Positions 25,660-34,231 of a stretch of DNA of 64,000 bases are shown piece by piece. The notes beneath the pieces were generated by a model. The model was not told where the DNA came from. It saw only the letters and a program-made list of their open reading frames with translations, and did no database searches. Both the position numbers and the translations under genes were made by a program. How positions within the stretch are numbered: the stretch's first letter is position 1; each line of letters starts with the position of its first letter. Source of the stretch: Pseudomonas brassicacearum subsp. brassicacearum (lineage in GTDB: Bacteria; Pseudomonadota; Gammaproteobacteria; Pseudomonadales; Pseudomonadaceae); contig NZ_VZPJ01000001.1 in assembly GCF_008801605.1 (NCBI RefSeq), forward strand, positions 558,001 through 622,000. Reading direction: 5' to 3'.

Positions 25660-28186
25660 ATGACGCGACGGGATTGGCGGCTGTTGTCGTTTGATCGTGT
25701 CCCGAAGTCAGGCGCAGCGAGTGCTTCACGCAGGCCCCCTCCTCGGCTACGGCCGGCATCAGCGGCAGGCTCGTCAGGTGGCTGGGTCTGGCCTCAGCCT
25801 GCCCCGTGCTGACACGTTTGCTCGGTAACAGGAAGTGAGCCAGGGCCGGCAACAGAACCAGTGCACCGACCATGTTCCAGACGAACATGAAGGCCAGCAG
25901 CACGCCCATGTCAGCCTGGAACTTGATCGGCGAAAACATCCAGGTGGCCACGCCGATCGCCAGGGTCACCCCGGTCAGCATCACCACCTTGCCGGTGGAC
26001 AGCAGTGCCCGGTAATACGACTCAGACAAGCTTGTGCCCTGGCGCATATGACCGAGCAGGATGCTCATCACGTAAAGCGCGTAGTCGACGCCGATGCCCA
26101 CGCCGAGGGCGATCACCGGCAAGGTCGCGACCTTGACGCCGATGTTCAGCCAGACCATCAGCGCCTCACAGAGGATCGACGTGAGCATCAGCGGAATCAC
26201 CGCGCAAATCGTGGCGCGCCAGGAACGGAAGGTGATCAGGCAGAGCAGGATCACGGCACCGTAGACCCAGAACAGCATTTCGCGGTTGGCCTGCTTGACG
26301 ACGATGTTGGTCGCCGCCTCGATCCCGGCATTGCCAGCGGCCAGGAGGAACTGGACCTCGTCGGTATTGTTCGCCCCGGCGAACTGTTCGACGTGATCTA
26401 CCAGGCGGGTCAGGGTTTGCGCCTTGTGGTCGGAGAGGTAGACGTACAGTGTCAGCAAGCTGCAGTCTTCGTTGTACAACCCGCGCGGTGCTCCGGCGGT
26501 GACCATGTTGAGCATCGCCTGGTTGTTCTGCAGCTCATACCATTTCGGGCTACCTTCGCTGAGGCCCACCAGCATCCGGCGGTTGAGCAGCGCCAGGGAA
26601 TTGGTCGAATCCACCCCTGGCAAGGTGCGCAACTGCCAGTCGAGGGCATCGACCTTGCGCAGGATGTCGTAGCGCGAACAGGCGCTGGCTGGCGTCTTGA
26701 TCATGACCGCGAACAGATCGCTGCTGGCGCCATAATGACGGGTCAGGAACGCGTCATCCTGGTTGTAGCGCGAGTCTGCCCGCAGCTCGGGCGCGCCTGC
26801 GTCCAGATCCCCAACCTTCAATTGCAAGCTGACGATGAAGCCGAGCGTCGCCAACGCCAGGCTCAGGGCAATGCACAACGCCGCCCACCGGCGCTGGGTG
26901 AACAGGTCGAGGAAGCGCCAGAACCCGTGGCGATTCTGACCGGCCTGTTCAGCGTGCTCGCTTTTCAGGCTCAGTCGCGCGGCGCGACCGCTGACCCCGA
27001 CATAGGAAAGCAATATCGGCAGCAAGATCAGATTAGTGAAGATCAGCACCGCCACACCGATACTGGCGATCATCGCCAGGTCCTGGATCACCTGGATCTT
27101 GATGATCATCAGCACCGCGAAACCGACCGCATCACAGAGCAGCGCGGTGAGACCGGCAAGGAACAGGCGGCGGAAGGTAAAGCGCGCAGCGACGACCCGG
27201 TGCATGCCCCGCCCGATGTCCTGCATGATGCCGTTCATCTTCTGCGCCCCATGGCTCATGCCAATGGCAAACACCAGGAACGGTACCAGCACCGAGTAGG
27301 GATCCAGTTGATAGTCCAGCAGCGGCAGCAGACCGAGCTGCCAGACCACCGCCACCAATGAGCAGAACACCACCAACAAGGTGCTGCGAATGCAGCGGGT
27401 GTACCAATAAAGCACCACGGTGGTGATCAGGATCGCCACGGCGAAGAAGATCAGGATCTGCCGCAGGCCAGCAATCAGGTCACCGACTTTCTTGGCGAAA
27501 CCGGTGATACGGATGTCGATGTTGTCGCTCTGATATTGGCTGCGCAACGACTCCAGTTGTTGCGATAGCTGGGTGTAGTCCAACGGTCGGCCATCGGGGG
27601 TTCGCTGCAGCAGCGGTACCTGGATGATGCTCGAAGCCTGGTCAAACGCTACCAACTGACCGATTTCGTTGGACAGCTGCACATTGCGCCGCAATGCCGC
27701 AAGGCTCGCAGCGCCGCCATCGTAGTTATCCGGAATAACCGGCCCACCCTCCAGGCCCGCTTCGGTCACCGCGACCCAGCGTGTGGCGGGCGTCCAGAGC
27801 GACTTCATATAGGCGCGATCGACACCGGGCAGCAGGTAGATCTTGTCGCTCAATGCCTGCAAGGTCTTGAGATAGTCAGCGTCATAGATCTCGCCCCGTT
27901 TGTTCACCACGGCGATGCGCAAGGCATTACCCAGCCCGCTCAACTCCTGCTGGTGCTCAAGGTAGTTGGCAATATAGGGATGATGGGTGGGAATCATTTT
28001 TTCGAAACTGGCATTGAGCTCGACACGGCTGGACTGCCAACCCAGCACCAGCGTGGTCGCAAGGCACAGCAGCAACACCCACAGACGATGGTTGAACAAT
28101 GCTCGTTCGAGCACCGAGCCGGAACGCGGATCAAAGTCGTCGAACGCATTCTTAGGGGACTGGAAAAACTTACCAGGGGACGTCAT
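25658..28186 (-). CDS. RND/MMPL-family efflux-type transporter
   Basis: 842 residues with two repeats of one transmembrane span, a large periplasmic loop and five clustered spans: HRLWVLLLCLATTLVLG near the N terminus, a block about 250-420, RRWAALCIALSLALATLGFI and a last block about 660-820 containing GVGIGVDYALYVMS. This is the MMPL/RND 3 topology (HAE2/SSD-like) with proton-relay acidic residues in GVDYALY-type helices. The start 28186 has GGAG upstream and is 4 bp after the BNR-repeat gene. With the BNR protein, DUF1329 and DUF1302 neighbours it forms an envelope-spanning transport set often seen with degradation of hydrophobic compounds. Direction of transport is not known. Confidence 0.85.
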   Translation of the reverse strand: MTSPGKFFQSPKNAFDDFDPRSGSVLERALFNHRLWVLLLCLATTLVLGWQSSRVELNASFEKMIPTHHPYIANYLEHQQELSGLGNALRIAVVNKRGEIYDADYLKTLQALSDKIYLLPGVDRAYMKSLWTPATRWVAVTEAGLEGGPVIPDNYDGGAASLAALRRNVQLSNEIGQLVAFDQASSIIQVPLLQRTPDGRPLDYTQLSQQLESLRSQYQSDNIDIRITGFAKKVGDLIAGLRQILIFFAVAILITTVVLYWYTRCIRSTLLVVFCSLVAVVWQLGLLPLLDYQLDPYSVLVPFLVFAIGMSHGAQKMNGIMQDIGRGMHRVVAARFTFRRLFLAGLTALLCDAVGFAVLMIIKIQVIQDLAMIASIGVAVLIFTNLILLPILLSYVGVSGRAARLSLKSEHAEQAGQNRHGFWRFLDLFTQRRWAALCIALSLALATLGFIVSLQLKVGDLDAGAPELRADSRYNQDDAFLTRHYGASSDLFAVMIKTPASACSRYDILRKVDALDWQLRTLPGVDSTNSLALLNRRMLVGLSEGSPKWYELQNNQAMLNMVTAGAPRGLYNEDCSLLTLYVYLSDHKAQTLTRLVDHVEQFAGANNTDEVQFLLAAGNAGIEAATNIVVKQANREMLFWVYGAVILLCLITFRSWRATICAVIPLMLTSILCEALMVWLNIGVKVATLPVIALGVGIGVDYALYVMSILLGHMRQGTSLSESYYRALLSTGKVVMLTGVTLAIGVATWMFSPIKFQADMGVLLAFMFVWNMVGALVLLPALAHFLLPSKRVSTGQAEARPSHLTSLPLMPAVAEEGACVKHSLRLTSGHDQTTTAANPVAS

Positions 28187-28190
28187 AACC

Positions 28191-29294
28191 TCACTCCGAA
28201 GCGGCAGTGGCTGGCTGCGCGAGACGCTGCAGCCCGGCGAAACCGGCAACGATCAGGCTGCCATCGGCGGCCTCGATCACACTTGAAACAGGCTTGCCCA
28301 AGGGTTTGCCCAATGGCAGCAGCGCCGCTCCGGTCTGCTCGCTGTTGCGAAACAGCATGCCGCCCTGGTTGACCAGCAGCAGTTGGCCGTCGGCCAAACG
28401 GGTGGCATCGTTGAAGGAGATGGGTACGGGAACTGACAGGCGCTGGAAACTTGCACCAGCGTCCTGGGAGACAAAGGCATTGCCCTTCAGGCCGGCAACC
28501 ACCAGCGCGCCATCGGCACGATTCTGCAGGGCGAAGAAACTGCCTTCGTAAGGGCTATTCAACTGGCTGAACGACATCGCGTCGTCGTCCGAGCGCGCCA
28601 GGTAGCCCTGCTCGCCCGCCAGGAACCAACGCGGTCCCTGAACACTGATGGCGTACAAGTGCAAGCCGTTCGGGTTGGCGATGCGCCCCATCAATGACTG
28701 CCAGGTCGCACCGCCATCGGTGGTCTGCAGCGCCAAGCCGTAGGCCCCAACAACCACCCCTCGATGTGCATCGATGAACTGGAGCGCCAGGAAGGGTTTG
28801 TCCGCCCCATCGGCAACAAGACGCTCGGCATTTTGTACCCGTGCCAGGGCGTCGTCCGGGTTGGCTGCCGTGGCCTGCTCAGCCTTGGCGGTATCCAGTT
28901 CGAGCCGTGCCACGCGCACGCCGTCGAGCTGCAGCGTCCAGTGCTCGCCGCCATCATGCGTCGTCAGCACCACGCCTGCGTGGCCGACCGCCCAGCCCTG
29001 TTGCGCATCGACAAACTGCACCGCCGTCAGGCTGACCGACACCGGCACCGAAGCCTGGCGCCAGCTTTGCCCGTTGTCGTCGGAGAGTAGCACCAGGCCG
29101 CGCTCGCCCACCGCAACGAGACGTGTACCGGCACGCGCCAGGCCAATCAACACGCCGTTCTGCGCAGCCGATACCTGCATGGCAGGGGTATTCAGCGGCA
29201 CGTCCACGACAGCCGTGCCGGCCAGGCACTCACTCGTGGCGAAGGGCAAATGCAGGGCCAGGAGCAACGCGCTCGCCTGACTGATTCTGTTCAT
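28191..29294 (-). CDS. BNR/YCF48-like beta-propeller protein, secreted
   Basis: 367 residues with a Sec signal peptide (about 1-26, ending in SECLAGTA) and repeated Asp-box-like blades such as LLSDDNGQSW, LTTHDGGEHWTL, LQTTDGGATWQS, LARSDDDAMSFS and VSQDAGASFQRL, about every 45 residues, giving a predicted seven-bladed propeller like Ycf48. It is exported to the periplasm and probably scaffolds the MMPL pump with outer-membrane parts. The gene ends 4 bp ahead of the MMPL start. Homologues occur in the same DUF1329/DUF1302/MMPL sets; the role is not established. Confidence 0.82.
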   Translation of the reverse strand: MNRISQASALLLALHLPFATSECLAGTAVVDVPLNTPAMQVSAAQNGVLIGLARAGTRLVAVGERGLVLLSDDNGQSWRQASVPVSVSLTAVQFVDAQQGWAVGHAGVVLTTHDGGEHWTLQLDGVRVARLELDTAKAEQATAANPDDALARVQNAERLVADGADKPFLALQFIDAHRGVVVGAYGLALQTTDGGATWQSLMGRIANPNGLHLYAISVQGPRWFLAGEQGYLARSDDDAMSFSQLNSPYEGSFFALQNRADGALVVAGLKGNAFVSQDAGASFQRLSVPVPISFNDATRLADGQLLLVNQGGMLFRNSEQTGAALLPLGKPLGKPVSSVIEAADGSLIVAGFAGLQRLAQPATAASE

Positions 29295-29365
29295 AACCTA
29301 CCTCGGACAAACACTCGTATCCCAAGGGCAGCCCGACAGGCCTGCCCCTCACTCTCGGCTCAGGT

Positions 29366-30730
29366 CTAACGCACGCCGCGCCCAGCCATCGCCGCCGGCG
29401 AGAACTCCGAGGCCTTGTAGCGATCAACCGCGCGATACTGATCCGGCAACCCCGCATAGAGGTTCTGGATAAACCACGCACCAGAGGTCAGGTCGTAGAA
29501 ACCGGAAGACAGTTGCACCAGGCCTGGCAGGTCGGGCAGCACGGAAGGCAGCGACCAGAGGGTCTTGGCCAGTTGACCGCTGGCGTCCCAACGATCGCCG
29601 AGCAGGGCTTGCCAAGTGTCCTCGTCGAGGTAGTAACGGCCCTTGGGCAACTGATGGCGCTTGCCGGCGGCCACCGTCGACTCGACCACCCAGACGCGGT
29701 GCAACTCCCAGCGCACGTAATCGGGGTTCAGATGGTGCTTGCCCAGAAGGTCCTGCGGCTGGGCAGCGTTCTGCACCTTGTTGGCGTTGTAGGGGACATA
29801 GATCTCCTGCTTGCCAACCAGCTTCCAGTCGAAGCGGTCCGTGCGCCCACCCCACACGCTCAGCTCATCGAAGGACATGACCCCGGCGGTGGAAGGCGTC
29901 GGCGTATCACAGCAAGCGTTGGGCAGCGTGCGCACCCGGCGCTGGCCGCTCAGGTAGACATGAGCCTGGGATTTGTCGCCGTTGATGTTTTCACGCCCAA
30001 GGATCTGCTCGCCGGCACGAATCGCCGGGCCAAGATTGACGAAGTGCACCAGCCAGTAGTCGCCCGAGTAATTTTCAGGGCCGCCCTCCTGGAAGTAGTA
30101 GGGCATTTCCTGGGTCAACAGGCCGTCGCTTGTCATCACCTGGTTGCCGTCGGCAGTCATCAGATAGTGGCGAAAATGCCCCGCCACCGAGGTCCCGCGC
30201 CAGTTCAGCAAATGGTTCCAGATCGCTTCGGTGCCGTTCTGTGGAATCGGAAACGGGATCCCGCCGTAGGCACCGTCGGGGATCAGGCCGGCACTGCTGT
30301 CGACCAGTTTGGCGCGGGTGGCATTCTTGAATGTGTTGTCATAGACCCACTGTGGCGCGGCCGCCGTGCGCCGGGTCGGATAGACATCGATGCGATAGGT
30401 GTCGGGGAAGCGCTTGAATAACTCCTTCGTGCCGTCGCTGAGTTTGTCGGCGTACTTGGCCAGGTTCTGCGCAGTAATGCTGTACAAGGGTTTGTCCGCG
30501 GCAAACGGATCGCTGCGCTTGCCGCCCGGCACATAGGCAGGATCGACCTTGGTGTAGCCGCCATCCCAGGCCGGGATGCTGCCGTCGGCATTGCCGGCTT
30601 TCTCTGCACCGAAGGGTGTCAGGGTCTTGCCCAGCGCGGCCGCTTGTTCAGCGCTGGCCGCCAGGGTCATCGGCGCGGCAGCGGCCAGCAGGGTTAAGCA
30701 CAAGGCCTTTAGAGTGAACTGAATGGTCAT
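29366..30730 (-). CDS. DUF1329 outer-membrane-associated protein
   Basis: 454 residues with a signal peptide (about 1-25) and the family segments TPFGAEKAGNADGSIPAWDGG, DPFAADKPLYSITAQNL and FDWKLVGKQEIYVPYN; the middle is LolB/lipoprotein-carrier-like in fold by family knowledge. Start 30730 has AGAGG 8 bp upstream. It is encoded directly after the DUF1302 gene (12 bp) and is its usual partner. The pair is repeatedly found in clusters for steroids, terpenoids and other hydrophobic substrates and is thought to move such compounds through the envelope. No enzymatic activity is expected. Confidence 0.85.
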   Translation of the reverse strand: MTIQFTLKALCLTLLAAAAPMTLAASAEQAAALGKTLTPFGAEKAGNADGSIPAWDGGYTKVDPAYVPGGKRSDPFAADKPLYSITAQNLAKYADKLSDGTKELFKRFPDTYRIDVYPTRRTAAAPQWVYDNTFKNATRAKLVDSSAGLIPDGAYGGIPFPIPQNGTEAIWNHLLNWRGTSVAGHFRHYLMTADGNQVMTSDGLLTQEMPYYFQEGGPENYSGDYWLVHFVNLGPAIRAGEQILGRENINGDKSQAHVYLSGQRRVRTLPNACCDTPTPSTAGVMSFDELSVWGGRTDRFDWKLVGKQEIYVPYNANKVQNAAQPQDLLGKHHLNPDYVRWELHRVWVVESTVAAGKRHQLPKGRYYLDEDTWQALLGDRWDASGQLAKTLWSLPSVLPDLPGLVQLSSGFYDLTSGAWFIQNLYAGLPDQYRAVDRYKASEFSPAAMAGRGVR

Positions 30731-30742
30731 GCGCAAATCCTC

Positions 30743-32422
30743 TTAGAACGTGGTCTTGACGGAGAAAGCCAGGTAATCCCGGTCCTTCAACGACTGCTTG
30801 TAGTTAAACTGGTTGACGGCGTTGAGGCTGGTGTCCTCGGGACCGTAGAAGTGGGTGTAGGTCAGCCCCACCGTCACTTGGTCCAGGTAGGTGGCGGAGA
30901 CGCCGATGTTCATGTCCCCTCCTCTATCGGGGCCAAACCCGCTGATCACCGCCGACTTGCCCATGGGGAAGTAGCTGATGCCCAGCGGCACGCTGATATC
31001 GACGCCCGGGAAAAACTGGCGATAGGTGGGCGTGTACACCAGCTTCAGGCCCAGGCCGTCATCGGTGGCGTTAGGGTCGAGGGCGGCGCGGTTCCTGGTC
31101 ACGGCCAGCAGGCGGTTCCAAGCGATCTCCCCGACCAGGCTGGCCTCATTGGCGACGAAGGAAGGGCCCAGCGACGCCAGGACGTTGAGGTTGACGTGGG
31201 CCGTCCGGCCAACGGCGTACAAGGCGTCATCGTTGTTGTCCGCGTCGACACCCGCCAGGACGGTCTGGGCGTTGGACACCAGCGGCATGTTCCAGCGCAT
31301 GGATGCCTCACCGGCAAAGCTGTACTCGTCCACGGAAGTCGCGAAACTGGCGCCCAGGACGCGGATGTCTTCCGGGTAAACCCAGGAATATTCGCCGACT
31401 TGCCCGGTACTGAAGTTCGGCCCGGTGGCATTCGGCTTCAAGTACAGCGTTGGGGTTTTCTCGTGATATTGGAGCGCGTACAGACCGTAATCCGTCGTCC
31501 CGGTGTTGTACTTGAGCTGCAGGCCGCCTTGGCCGGAGCTCCTGGCTTTCTTGTCCTTGCCATGGAAAAACGCTGCCGGGCTGTTGGCATTGCCGCCAAG
31601 GAAATCCGGGAACGGCCCGCCGGTGATCAGCCGTTCATTGCCTTCACCGATGGTATCGCTGGTGGAGAAATAGCTGCCGGCGCCCGGCAAGCGAGTGGCC
31701 TCCCACTCCAACTGGTAGAAGGCACCCAATGACACATCGTCGGTCAGTTGGTAGGCGGTCGAGAGTTGATTGACCGGCCGGGTGATTTCCTTGAACTGGG
31801 TATTGGGCACCGATTGCGCCTTGACCACGTCCACCGGCGCCATGGCCCCGGCAATGCCGTTGCCGCCGAAGAACAGGCTTTCACCCCAGATCAGGCCGTG
31901 GCGCCCGGCGCGAACCGACAAGGAGCGGTCGGCCAGCTCACCGTTCCAGTAGACGAAGGCATCCAGCAGTTCACCGTCACCGCCGTGCAGTTGACGGGTA
32001 TCACTGGTGAACTCGTTGAAACCCACCGAACGTTGGTTGGCACTGGCCGCGTCGTTGTTATCGTTGCGGTCCTGGTAGACGGTGTCGTACCAGGCGGCAC
32101 CGCTCAGACGAGCGCCGAAGTTGTGAAAGCCGATGTCCAGCTCGGAAAGAATATCCAGGCGATTGGAGATCAACCCCTTGCCGAAGTTGTGATCACCGTC
32201 GTTCTGGTTCAACGCCGTCTGCCCTTCGCTGAGCTTGCTGCTGGGCTCCTTCAGGCGCCAGGCCGCGCTGTACTTCAGCGTGTTGTCCCAGCGCAAGCTG
32301 AGATCGGGATTGCCGGTGTCGATCTGAAACGCCTGGGCTGCCGAGGCGCCAAGCCCGAGGCTGGCCGCAAGGGTCAGGGTGAAGGGGACGCGCCGCGACG
32401 CAGCGATCTTGCGAGTAGCCAT
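30743..32422 (-). CDS. DUF1302 outer-membrane beta-barrel protein
   Basis: 559 residues. Signal peptide about 1-31 (ASLGLGASAAQA), then FQIDTGNPDLSLRWDNTLKYS, the typical DUF1302 opening, many amphipathic strands and a C-terminal phenylalanine (YLAFSVKTTF) that acts as the barrel-assembly signal. It is predicted to be an outer-membrane channel for hydrophobic molecules, working with the DUF1329 protein. The GAGGG ribosome site is 8 bp from ATG 32422, and an AAnAAnAA motif (32437-32447) lies directly ahead of it. Confidence 0.85.
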   Translation of the reverse strand: MATRKIAASRRVPFTLTLAASLGLGASAAQAFQIDTGNPDLSLRWDNTLKYSAAWRLKEPSSKLSEGQTALNQNDGDHNFGKGLISNRLDILSELDIGFHNFGARLSGAAWYDTVYQDRNDNNDAASANQRSVGFNEFTSDTRQLHGGDGELLDAFVYWNGELADRSLSVRAGRHGLIWGESLFFGGNGIAGAMAPVDVVKAQSVPNTQFKEITRPVNQLSTAYQLTDDVSLGAFYQLEWEATRLPGAGSYFSTSDTIGEGNERLITGGPFPDFLGGNANSPAAFFHGKDKKARSSGQGGLQLKYNTGTTDYGLYALQYHEKTPTLYLKPNATGPNFSTGQVGEYSWVYPEDIRVLGASFATSVDEYSFAGEASMRWNMPLVSNAQTVLAGVDADNNDDALYAVGRTAHVNLNVLASLGPSFVANEASLVGEIAWNRLLAVTRNRAALDPNATDDGLGLKLVYTPTYRQFFPGVDISVPLGISYFPMGKSAVISGFGPDRGGDMNIGVSATYLDQVTVGLTYTHFYGPEDTSLNAVNQFNYKQSLKDRDYLAFSVKTTF

Positions 32423-32436
32423 CGAAGTAACCCTCT

Positions 32437-32447
32437 TTATTGTTGTT
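32437..32447 (-). promoter_or_regulatory. Crc/Hfq-type CA motif before DUF1302
   Basis: Minus-strand AACAACAATAA, in exact AAnAAnAA register, just upstream of the ribosome site of the DUF1302 gene. Confidence 0.55.
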
Positions 32448-32550
32448 GTATGTCAGCTCTTCTGGTGAAACCGCGCCCACAGTCGAACCGGGCCAAGCCT
32501 GCACAGGCATGAAGCATCCATGGGAGAGCGAATTCGGTTTTGTCGGCGCC

Positions 32551-33675
32551 TCAGATGGGCTGTGCCGTGACCTCGAGCATCCGCCTGACCAGGCCGATCC
32601 GGTCGAAGCTGCTGTCGTGGGCCATTTCCTTTTCACCGGCCAGCACCGAGCTTTCGCTGATGAATTTGCAGCGCTCATAACGGCGCGCCATGAAGCGTTC
32701 GAGCTGCTGTTCAACGCTGCCGCCGGCGACCAACTCTTCGCCAAGCACGACGGCATCTTCAATGGCCATGCCGGCGCCCTGGCCCAGGTGCGGTGTCGTG
32801 GCGTGTACCGCGTCGCCGATCAACACGACACGGCCGCGGTACCAGGGCTCACTGACGAACACCACCTCCAGCGGCTTGTAGACCACCTGTTCGCTGTCGA
32901 TTATTTGCTCGCGCAGTTCGCCGATCAGCCCGGTGAAGCCGCTCAGGCGCTGGCGCATCCGGGTCGCCAGCGTGGCAGGCTCCATCCTTGGATTGGCGGG
33001 TTCGTGGGAGGTCATGAACAGGTACATCTGGTCCTGACCCAGCGGCACCAGCCCGGCATTACCGGCGGGTCCCTGGAACGTGGCCAGATGATCGATCCCG
33101 GCGGCACGCGGGAAGTTGTAGCGCCACACCGCTTGGCCGGTGAAGCGCGGGGGGTACTGGTCGCCGAACAGCAAGCCGCGCATTTTCGAGTACAGGCCAT
33201 CGGCGCCCACGACCAGGTCGTAACGACCCCGACTGCCATCGGTGAACAGCACATCAACGCCCTCGCCCACCTGCTCCAGCGTCTCGACGCTCAAGCCCAG
33301 GCGAATCGAAGCGCCCAAGGCAATGGTGGTTTCGCTGAGGACTTGATGCAGGGCCAGGCGCGAGATGCCAACGTTGGCCGGATACTCGGGTCCAGCCAGG
33401 CGCTGACCGGGGATTCGCGCCAGCTGCTCACCGGCCGTGGTATTGATGGTCAGATCCTCGAACGCGTAGGCCGCGCCCAGGTAGCCCTCCAGCACACCCA
33501 ACTTGGCCATCTCACGCACGACGTTACTCTGCTGGATGATGCCAACGCCGTAGACGGTCCACTGCGTCTTGAGCTCGACTAGGTCGACGACGATGCCTTT
33601 GCGACGCAAAGCGATTGCGGCACACAGGCCACCGATACCACCACCGACGATAAGCACCTTTTTCACTGCGTTCAT
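32551..33675 (-). CDS. FAD-dependent aromatic monooxygenase (second paralogue)
   Basis: 374 residues of the group A flavin hydroxylases: VLIVGGGIGGLCAAIALRRKG near the N terminus, DLVVGADGLYSKMR (DG motif) and GDAVHATTPHLGQGAGMAIEDA near the C terminus. It shares the whole layout and the TxxPI ending with the gene at 11818-12951. Start 33675 is chosen because homology begins a few residues in; an earlier ATG at 33705 overlaps the CA motif. It is the first gene downstream of operator B, so it and the following transport genes probably respond to the NodD-like regulator. The substrate is likely a hydroxylated aromatic acid. Confidence 0.85.
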   Translation of the reverse strand: MNAVKKVLIVGGGIGGLCAAIALRRKGIVVDLVELKTQWTVYGVGIIQQSNVVREMAKLGVLEGYLGAAYAFEDLTINTTAGEQLARIPGQRLAGPEYPANVGISRLALHQVLSETTIALGASIRLGLSVETLEQVGEGVDVLFTDGSRGRYDLVVGADGLYSKMRGLLFGDQYPPRFTGQAVWRYNFPRAAGIDHLATFQGPAGNAGLVPLGQDQMYLFMTSHEPANPRMEPATLATRMRQRLSGFTGLIGELREQIIDSEQVVYKPLEVVFVSEPWYRGRVVLIGDAVHATTPHLGQGAGMAIEDAVVLGEELVAGGSVEQQLERFMARRYERCKFISESSVLAGEKEMAHDSSFDRIGLVRRMLEVTAQPI

Positions 33676-33688
33676 GCTCGTCTCACTC

Positions 33689-33702
33689 TTATTCTTGTTA
33701 TT
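33689..33702 (-). promoter_or_regulatory. Crc/Hfq-type CA motif before FAD monooxygenase 2
   Basis: Minus-strand AATAACAAGAATAA matches AAnAAnAAnAAnAA, the longest such run in the cluster, about 14 bp upstream of ATG 33675. Confidence 0.55.
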
Positions 33703-33809
33703 CACGCAAGCGTTCTGCCGGAACGTTCCCAGGCTTCACGGCCGGCTGTTTCTGCACGCATTCGCTACCGCGTTGTGTTCACTTTCTCGGCAAAGCAGGC
33801 GTTTGACTA

Positions 33810-33846
33810 ATCGCATGTAGGGATACGATGTATCAGCAACCGCGAT
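33810..33846. promoter_or_regulatory. Operator B: two perfect ATC-N9-GAT boxes, 7 bp apart
   Basis: Box 1 33810-33824 and box 2 33832-33846. It is 135-171 bp upstream of the FAD monooxygenase start. The sequence around it is more than 75% identical over about 46 bp to operator A at 35328-35364. Confidence 0.7.
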
Positions 33847-33853
33847 ACGTTAA

Positions 33854-34216
33854 CTAAGGTTCACACGCCTCCAACTGACCCGCTTCGAGCACCAGCCAAT
33901 CGGCTTCTGCATGCCATTGCAGCGCACTCAGGCTTTCCCCCAGGCACGGGCCGTACACGCACAGACCCGTGTCAGGAAGGAACCGCGCACCATGGGCGTA
34001 ACAGACAATCTGGCGGCCATCGACGCTGAGAAAACGGTCCTTGCGATACTCCAGGCGCACCGCCAAGTGTGGGCAACTGTTGCGATAGACGCGCACCTCG
34101 CCGTCATGGCGCAGGGCAAACACGCTGTCCTTGCCTGTACCCAGAGGATCGAACCCGCGGGCCTCCCCTTCGACCAATTCATCCAATCGACTGAGAACAA
34201 TCGCGTCGTGGCTCAT
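33854..34216 (-). CDS. Rieske [2Fe-2S] ferredoxin-like protein
   Basis: 120 residues with the Rieske ligands C48-P-H50 and C72-YA-H75, and GARFLPDTGLCVYGPCLG after them. The size is that of free Rieske ferredoxins that pass electrons in multi-component oxygenases, or of small Rieske proteins that reactivate extradiol dioxygenases. ATG 34216 is used; a GTG at 34231 directly after the dioxygenase stop is an alternative. It lies just downstream of the extradiol dioxygenase gene and is co-transcribed with it. Confidence 0.82.
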   Translation of the reverse strand: MSHDAIVLSRLDELVEGEARGFDPLGTGKDSVFALRHDGEVRVYRNSCPHLAVRLEYRKDRFLSVDGRQIVCYAHGARFLPDTGLCVYGPCLGESLSALQWHAEADWLVLEAGQLEACEP

Positions 34217-34231
34217 GGACGAAATACGCAC

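Noticed and set aside
25835-27361. Plus-strand frame of 508 codons opposite the MMPL gene
   Set aside because: Low-complexity, histidine- and glutamine-rich antisense product of a well-supported membrane protein gene.
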